In this document: piece after piece, positions 5,589 to 9,165 of the stretch | How the letters are laid out: every line of letters starts with the position of its first letter | How positions within the stretch are numbered: the stretch's first letter is position 1 | NCBI RefSeq assembly: GCF_001854865.1 | Contig: NZ_MDDW01000030.1 | Span: forward strand, 97,003 to 106,167 | Reading direction: 5' to 3' | Source of the DNA: Rhizobium sp. LCM 4573 | GTDB lineage: Bacteria; Pseudomonadota; Alphaproteobacteria; Rhizobiales; Rhizobiaceae | DNA: 9,165 bases | Position numbers and translations under genes: made by a program | Notes under the pieces: generated by a model | What the model was told of the DNA's origin: nothing | The model's database searches: none | Seen by the model: the letters and a program-made list of their open reading frames with translations, nothing else

Positions 5589-5844
5589 GGCACGGGAACG
5601 GCGGGAATAAGAGAAGTAAGGGAGCGCTTTTCGCCGGAACGGCGAGCGCATCATTGAAATGACAATCCAACGATATCATTTCATTGTGCGTTGCGGTAGG
5701 GCGAAATTTCGCCTTTGCCGGATTTCACGGCATCGTGCGCAGCGCAGTAAGACCGCAATCTCGCTTAAGCCGCAATGCGCAACCAAATGGCAGATGATCC
5801 GTTATGATGCCGCCTTTTATCCTACCCTTGAGAGCCCCGACACC
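5589..5844. other. Divergent spacer between the MFS gene and the lipid-kinase gene
   Basis: These 256 bases contain the dyad described separately at 5655-5683. The part nearest the kinase gene (about 5735-5844) is AT-richer than the flanking genes and contains TTATGAT (about 5802-5808), which could act as a -10 element, but no good -35 is spaced from it. The kinase reading frame stays open back to 5659. That stretch shows no family resemblance and is treated as non-coding. Confidence 0.35.
5655..5683. promoter_or_regulatory. Inverted repeat TGAAATGA-N13-TCATTTCA, candidate operator
   Basis: Perfect 8-bp arms (5655-5662 and 5676-5683) separated by 13 bases, in the divergent spacer between the MFS gene and the lipid-kinase gene. 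The arm centres lie 21 bases apart, about two helical turns, as expected for a dimeric or tetrameric repressor binding one DNA face. It lies 67 bases before the preferred MFS start and 162 before the kinase start. No regulator gene is adjacent, so the binding protein is unknown. Confidence 0.4.
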
Positions 5845-6783
5845 ATGTATTTCGTAGCCGTCTTCAACCGCGATGGCGGTACTTTCAGGACCACGGACAT
5901 GGAGGCCTATTGCGATCATGCCGTCAGAACCTTCAAGGCGGCAGGCCACGAGATCGAATGCCATGTGGTTTCGGGCGATCAGGTGGTTGAGACCATGGAA
6001 AACGCGGCCTCCATCTCCGGCGTCGACGGTCTGATCGCCGGCGGGGGCGACGGTACGATTTCGGCGGCAGCTGGAATAGCCTGGAAGAGCGGGACCATGC
6101 TGGGAGTGGTTCCGGCCGGCACCATGAACCTGTTTGCCCGCTCCTTGAAATTGCCGCTGGATATTTGGCAGGTGCTCGGTGCGCTTGCCAATGGCGAGGC
6201 GGACCATATCGATATCGCCAGCGCCAACGGCCGGAGCTTCGTCCACCAGTTTTCCGCCGGCCTGCACGCGCGCATGGTCCGCTACCGCAATTCCATGACC
6301 TTCGGCTCCCGGCTAGGCAAGATCAGGGCAAGCACGCGCGCGGCCGTCGGCGTCATGTTCAATCCGCCCGAGTTCGAGGTGGAGTTCAACGCCGAGGGCC
6401 AGACCGGCCATCGCAAGGTTTCGGCGATCTCGGTTTCCAACAACGAGTTTGGACCGGATCCGCTGATGTATGCCGATAGCCTGACACGCGGACATCTCGG
6501 ATTCTACATCGCCGAGCCGCTGACGCCTGCCGGCGTGGCGAGGCTGACCCTCGATATCCTGCGCGGGAAACTGAAGGAAAACGCCTCGGTGACCGCCATG
6601 ACGGCGACGGAAGTGGATCTCCATTTTCCTCGCGAACGGCGCGATATCCGCTGTGTCATTGATGGCGAACTGCTGCCGATGGATCGGGACGTGAAGCTGC
6701 GCATCCATGCGGGCGAGTTGAAAGTGCTGGTCAGCGCTCCGCAGCCGCGCGCCGATGAAGAAGAGTTCGGCAGCGGGATTTGA
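5845..6783 (+). CDS. Diacylglycerol kinase family (DagK/YegS-like) lipid kinase
   Basis: A 312-residue protein of the soluble bacterial lipid-kinase family, which phosphorylates diacylglycerol or a related lipid with ATP at the inner face of the membrane. The N-terminal DAGK catalytic domain shows the nucleotide-binding motif GGGDGT (66-71) and the following VVPAGTMNLFARSL (88-101), the family's GT-x-N-x-FA signature. The C-terminal half has the FSAGLHARMV strand (136-145) and the DGE triplet at 273-275 that supplies the conserved acidic residue near the catalytic site. Start choice: the ATG at 5845 gives the usual length of about 300 residues, with GAGAG roughly 10 bases upstream. In-frame ATGs at 5659 and 5794 extend into sequence with no family likeness. 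The stop is 21 bases from the convergent diguanylate cyclase gene. The true lipid substrate is not determined. Confidence 0.9.
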   Translation: MYFVAVFNRDGGTFRTTDMEAYCDHAVRTFKAAGHEIECHVVSGDQVVETMENAASISGVDGLIAGGGDGTISAAAGIAWKSGTMLGVVPAGTMNLFARSLKLPLDIWQVLGALANGEADHIDIASANGRSFVHQFSAGLHARMVRYRNSMTFGSRLGKIRASTRAAVGVMFNPPEFEVEFNAEGQTGHRKVSAISVSNNEFGPDPLMYADSLTRGHLGFYIAEPLTPAGVARLTLDILRGKLKENASVTAMTATEVDLHFPRERRDIRCVIDGELLPMDRDVKLRIHAGELKVLVSAPQPRADEEEFGSGI

Positions 6784-6804
6784 GGAGCTTGAAGGCCGTT
6801 TGTG

Positions 6805-7548
6805 CTAAGCCGATGATACGACCTGGTTCCGCCCGCGCGCTTTCGCCTGATAGAGATTGATGTCCGCAGCCTTGAGGCAGTCCTGCGGATCAAAGCCCCG
6901 GTAGCAGTAAAATGCTCCGATACTTGCTGATGCAGCAACACGTGCGCCGGAAGCGGAATGAATCTCGATGCGTTCGATGAGTTCGCGAATTTCCTCGCAT
7001 CGCTTCAACATGTCCCCGGAGTTTGCCCCGCCTTGGAAAAGAGCGAATTCCTCGCCGCCGAGCCGGCCCGTTATATCGAACTGGCCTCGATAGGCGGTCA
7101 GTATATGGCCCACCCGGCGGAGAACTTCATCGCCGGTCGCATGGCCATGACGGTCATTGATCGATTTGAAATGATCGAGGTCGAAGAATATCAGCGCTCC
7201 GGTCATGCCCTTGCGGCTGAAGGCATCCAGCTCTTCGAGAAAGGCGTTCCGGTTCAGCACGCCTGTAAGCCCGTCCCGGCGGGATTGAAGCCGCAACTGC
7301 TCATAGGCAAATGCCAGCTTATTCAAGGCATCTGCCGTCATCGCCTCGGCACGCCGGACCCTTTCCGACTGCCAGTAATGCAGCCCGGAAGCGGGAATGG
7401 AAATCGCAAGAGGGCAAAGGATGGTCATGACCAGCCCGGCGCCGGCCACCTGTCCCCCCATCATCGGAACGAAGATGAATGAAAGAGCCAGCGACGCCAA
7501 CATGGAAAGAAGGCCTGTCAGGAGTGCTTTGACTATAACTCTACGCAT
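6805..7548 (-). CDS. Membrane-anchored diguanylate cyclase (GGDEF domain)
   Basis: A 247-residue protein predicted to make cyclic di-GMP from two GTP. Two hydrophobic helices (about 5-28 and 33-55) form a membrane hairpin without a recognisable sensor domain. A short helical linker (60-88) leads to a full GGDEF domain (about 89-245). Catalytic features are intact: RDGLTGVLNR (91-100), FDLDHFKSINDRHGHATGD (122-140, metal and substrate loop) and the signature GGEEF (164-168). The inhibitory I-site, normally RxxD five residues before the signature, reads GQFD, so the arginine is missing and product inhibition is probably weak or absent. The start ATG at 7548 is the only one available in frame before an upstream stop codon. 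It has no ribosome site at normal spacing; an AAGGAGG lies about 30 bases upstream (7585-7579). The gene is convergent with the lipid-kinase gene. Confidence 0.94.
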   Translation of the reverse strand: MRRVIVKALLTGLLSMLASLALSFIFVPMMGGQVAGAGLVMTILCPLAISIPASGLHYWQSERVRRAEAMTADALNKLAFAYEQLRLQSRRDGLTGVLNRNAFLEELDAFSRKGMTGALIFFDLDHFKSINDRHGHATGDEVLRRVGHILTAYRGQFDITGRLGGEEFALFQGGANSGDMLKRCEEIRELIERIEIHSASGARVAASASIGAFYCYRGFDPQDCLKAADINLYQAKARGRNQVVSSA

Positions 7549-7651
7549 CGATAGCGCCGGAAGCTAAGAACTATTCCGCCTCCTTAAGCACCATGACTTT
7601 AAGATAGATGAAAATCAGGGACTATATTGATGGGATCAGTCTCTCAGCTGA
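7549..7651 (-). other. Spacer between the glutamine-synthetase-like and diguanylate cyclase genes
   Basis: These 103 bases lie between two minus-strand genes. They contain a small stem-loop next to the glutamine-synthetase-like stop codon (7634-7653), an AT-rich stretch (about 7588-7630) and a strong but unused ribosome-site-like AAGGAGG (7585-7579). That ribosome site lies inside an 8-codon reading frame, ATG to TAG, at 7594-7571. No clear promoter pair is visible. The AT-rich part is the likeliest place for a cyclase promoter. Confidence 0.35.
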
Positions 7652-7653
7652 TC
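7634..7653 (-). terminator. Weak stem-loop after the glutamine-synthetase-like gene
   Basis: GATCAG (7634-7639) and CTGATC (7648-7653) form 6-bp arms around an 8-base loop, overlapping the stop codon of the minus-strand gene. The following transcript bases contain no run of U, and the stem is only half GC, so termination here is doubtful. Confidence 0.22.
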
Positions 7654-8986
7654 AAATTCTCGGCAAATAGGTTTGGTAATCGAAATCCGAGACGGTGCGC
7701 AGGTAGGTGATCGCCTCCTTGCGCTTCGTGTCGCCATAAAGCTTCTGATAGCGCTTCCCGAAAACATCCCGGATAAAGGGTGACGAGGAAAAACCCTCCA
7801 CCGCCGTCAGGAAGTCGTGCGTCAGCCGCCTTGTGCCTTCGGGTGGCTGCTTGCCGGGCTCGGTGGCGGGGCCCGGATCGAGTGTTTCGTCCAGGCCGAG
7901 CAGCATGCCTCCGAGGATGGCGGTCAGCAGCAGATAGGGGTTGGCGTCGGCGCCGGCGACGCGATGCTCTATCCGGGCCGCCGGGCCGTCCCTGTCGGGA
8001 ATGCGGACTGCCGTGCCACGATGGCCGAAGCCCCAGTCGACATCGACCGGCGCAAAGGAGCCGGGCTGGAAGCGTCGGTAGGAATTGGCAAACGGCGCAA
8101 AGACCAGCTGCGCGTCGCGCATGGTGTTCAGCATCCCGGCGCAGACGGATTTCAGCCGCACCGGATCGCCGCCTTTGGCATCCAGCACGTTGTTGCCGTC
8201 ACGGTCGATGACGCTCGCATGCACATGCAGGCCGGAACCCGCATGGTCCGCATAGGGCTTGGCCATGCAGGTAGACTTGAGCCCGTGCCGCTTCGCTGCC
8301 TGTTCGGCGATGCGTTTCAGATAGATGCAATCGTCGGCGGCGGCCAGCGCGTCAGCCCGGTGCAGCAGGTTGATCTCGAACTGGCCGGGACCGAACTCGG
8401 CGGTCGTCGCATCCGCCGGCAGCCCCTGCGCTCTTGTCCAGGCGCGCACCGTTTGGAGATAATCGTCCAGCGCGTCGACGGCACTCATGTCGTAGAGCTG
8501 AAAACCGTTCGGCTCGTCGCGGTACATGAGTTTTTCGGGTGGACGCGGCCTGCCTGTATCCCGCCAGTCGTCCCGCACCACGTAGAATTCCAGCTCGGTC
8601 GCGACAACCGGCGTCAAGCCGCGGTCCTCATAGCGCTTCAGCATGGCGGCAAGAATGCCGCGGGGGTCCATGAAGCTCGGGGAGCCGTCCATCTCGTGCA
8701 TGGTGGCGAGCACCTGCTTCGAGCCTTCCGGCGCCCAGGGCATGGGCGCAAGGCTGCGCTCGTCGGGAATGCAGACGCTGTCCGGATCGCCGATGGTGAG
8801 CGACAGGCCCGTAATGTCGTCGTTGTCGTCGCCCCAGATATCCAGCGATTGGGTGGAGGAGGGCAGACGGACCGTCCCATCCCAGACCTTCTTTTCCTGC
8901 TCGAGCGGGATCTGCTTGCCGCGAAGATCGCCGTTCATGCCGACGAGAAGGATTTCGATGCGAGGAGGGGCTGTCTCAGCGGCCAT
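7652..8986 (-). CDS. Glutamine synthetase family protein, gamma-glutamylputrescine synthetase-like (PuuA/SpuI type)
   Basis: A 444-residue cytoplasmic ligase of the glutamine synthetase fold. The N-terminal beta-grasp part (EILLVGMNGDLRGKQIP, residues 11-27; LPSSTQSLDIWGDD, 41-54) follows the PuuA branch rather than GlnA, which suggests ATP-dependent coupling of glutamate to a polyamine such as putrescine. Catalytic-core features are present: metal-binding acidic residues in ELEF (131-134) and in EFGPGQFEINL (197-207), the ATP-site signature KPYADHAGSGLHVHAS (243-258), NSYRRFQPGSFAP (301-313), and RIEHR (338-342). The adenylylation tyrosine region of GlnA is not recognisable. The divergent neighbour starts like a class III aminotransferase of putrescine catabolism, which supports this reading. 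A purine stretch (AGAAGAACGA) precedes the ATG but is not a strong ribosome site. The exact amine substrate is inferred from family and context only. Confidence 0.92.
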   Translation of the reverse strand: MAAETAPPRIEILLVGMNGDLRGKQIPLEQEKKVWDGTVRLPSSTQSLDIWGDDNDDITGLSLTIGDPDSVCIPDERSLAPMPWAPEGSKQVLATMHEMDGSPSFMDPRGILAAMLKRYEDRGLTPVVATELEFYVVRDDWRDTGRPRPPEKLMYRDEPNGFQLYDMSAVDALDDYLQTVRAWTRAQGLPADATTAEFGPGQFEINLLHRADALAAADDCIYLKRIAEQAAKRHGLKSTCMAKPYADHAGSGLHVHASVIDRDGNNVLDAKGGDPVRLKSVCAGMLNTMRDAQLVFAPFANSYRRFQPGSFAPVDVDWGFGHRGTAVRIPDRDGPAARIEHRVAGADANPYLLLTAILGGMLLGLDETLDPGPATEPGKQPPEGTRRLTHDFLTAVEGFSSSPFIRDVFGKRYQKLYGDTKRKEAITYLRTVSDFDYQTYLPRI

Positions 8987-9007
8987 GAGTTCGTTCTTCT
9001 AAGGGTG

Positions 9008-9049
9008 TTGCCGAAAACAGTTCGTAGCCGATAAGAATTGGCGGCACAA
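9008..9049. promoter_or_regulatory. Candidate overlapping divergent promoters between the two polyamine genes
   Basis: In the 91-base spacer, the minus strand carries TTGTGC (9049-9044) and TACGAA (9026-9021), 17 bases apart, pointing to the glutamine-synthetase-like gene. The plus strand carries TTGCCG (9008-9013) and GATAAG (9030-9035), 16 bases apart, pointing to the aminotransferase. The two would overlap and compete for polymerase. Both are moderate consensus matches made by eye. I see no convincing dyad for a regulator. Confidence 0.27.
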
Positions 9050-9064
9050 TCAGAGCCTTCGGCC

Positions 9065-9070
9065 AGGGAG
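9065..9070 (+). promoter_or_regulatory. Ribosome binding site supporting the GTG start of the aminotransferase
   Basis: AGGGAG lies 7 bases before the GTG at 9078, which is ideal spacing. It supports initiation at GTG rather than at the later in-frame ATG, which falls inside the conserved region. Confidence 0.65.
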
Positions 9071-9077
9071 ATACGCC

Positions 9078-9165
9078 GTGAACGACAAGCCCGCGCTTTC
9101 CAATCTCGCCGCGATCGATGCCGCCCATCATCTTCACCCGTTTTCTGACATGAAGAAGCTGAATG
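9078..9165 (+). CDS. Class III aminotransferase (putrescine/omega-amino acid type), 5' end only
   Basis: Only the first 29 codons are inside the window, and the reading frame is open at its right edge. The start is GTG at 9078, preceded by AGGGAG at 7-base spacing. The peptide contains AAHHLHPFSDMKKLN, which matches the N-terminal segment typical of class III pyridoxal-phosphate aminotransferases of the SpuC/omega-amino-acid:pyruvate group (HHLxPFxDxKxLN). No catalytic residue is visible at this length, so family membership rests on this one motif plus position. The gene is divergent from a PuuA/SpuI-like ligase across 91 bases, the arrangement expected for genes of putrescine degradation. 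Its protein would transfer an amino group from putrescine or a similar amine to pyruvate. Confidence 0.75.
   Translation, partial: MNDKPALSNLAAIDAAHHLHPFSDMKKLN

Noticed and set aside
5659..5844. In-frame N-terminal extension of the lipid kinase (62 codons)
   Set aside because: The extension lacks family resemblance and overlaps the regulatory spacer and dyad. The ATG at 5845 gives the normal protein length.
7817..9034. Long plus-strand open frame of about 405 codons
   Set aside because: It lies wholly opposite the glutamine-synthetase-like gene, which has clear catalytic motifs. Its arginine-, glycine- and alanine-rich translation resembles no family I recognise and is typical of antisense frames in GC-rich DNA.
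8987..9077. Sigma-54 promoter in the polyamine divergent spacer (TTGGCGGCAC around 9038)
   Set aside because: The GG and GC elements do not fall at the required spacing of the TGGCAC-N5-TTGC consensus.
1..9165. CRISPR array, tRNA/rRNA genes, insertion sequences, toxin-antitoxin or phage genes
   Set aside because: No regularly spaced repeats, cloverleaf-type sequence, transposase motifs or phage-like genes were seen. All long coding regions belong to ordinary chromosomal families.

Overview
The window is a GC-rich stretch of ordinary-looking alphaproteobacterial chromosome. The gene families point to Rhizobiales, probably Rhizobiaceae (Rhizobium, Agrobacterium, Ensifer or Shinella-like): ETF-ubiquinone oxidoreductase, a YkuD L,D-transpeptidase lipoprotein, and a PuuA-type glutamine synthetase divergent from an aminotransferase. 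A CtrA-like box is also present. This assignment is inferred from family resemblance, since no rRNA or other phylogenetic marker is present. I saw no insertion sequence, phage gene, CRISPR array or tRNA.

Layout, left to right. (1) Positions 1-1547, plus strand: the 3' part of an ETF-QO gene, overlapped by one base by a GNAT acetyltransferase gene. (2) 1638-2255, plus strand: a lipoprotein L,D-transpeptidase behind a short spacer with a CtrA-like box and a GANTC methylation site. (3) 2269-5588: a redox or electrophile-stress block. A DoxX membrane protein and a quinone-oxidoreductase-like dehydrogenase lie on the minus strand. A divergent HxlR regulator follows on the plus strand, and an MFS exporter on the minus strand overlaps its 3' end. 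(4) 5845-7548: a diacylglycerol-kinase-family lipid kinase (plus), convergent with a two-helix membrane diguanylate cyclase (minus). (5) 7652-9165: a gamma-glutamylputrescine-synthetase-like enzyme (minus), divergent from the first 29 codons of a class III aminotransferase (plus, GTG start, cut by the window edge). Together these suggest a polyamine catabolic locus.

The genes belong to known families. The most notable signals are regulatory. A 12-bp perfect inverted repeat forms a hairpin over the ribosome binding site of the DoxX gene. A dyad lies between the HxlR and dehydrogenase genes, and the HxlR protein has a cysteine pair spaced much as in the Bacillus quinone sensor YodB. A second dyad lies upstream of the MFS gene. 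The L,D-transpeptidase promoter region carries cell-cycle-type sites. I found no convincing wholly new system. The HxlR/dehydrogenase/DoxX block, with the DoxX leader hairpin, is the best candidate for something not yet described in detail.
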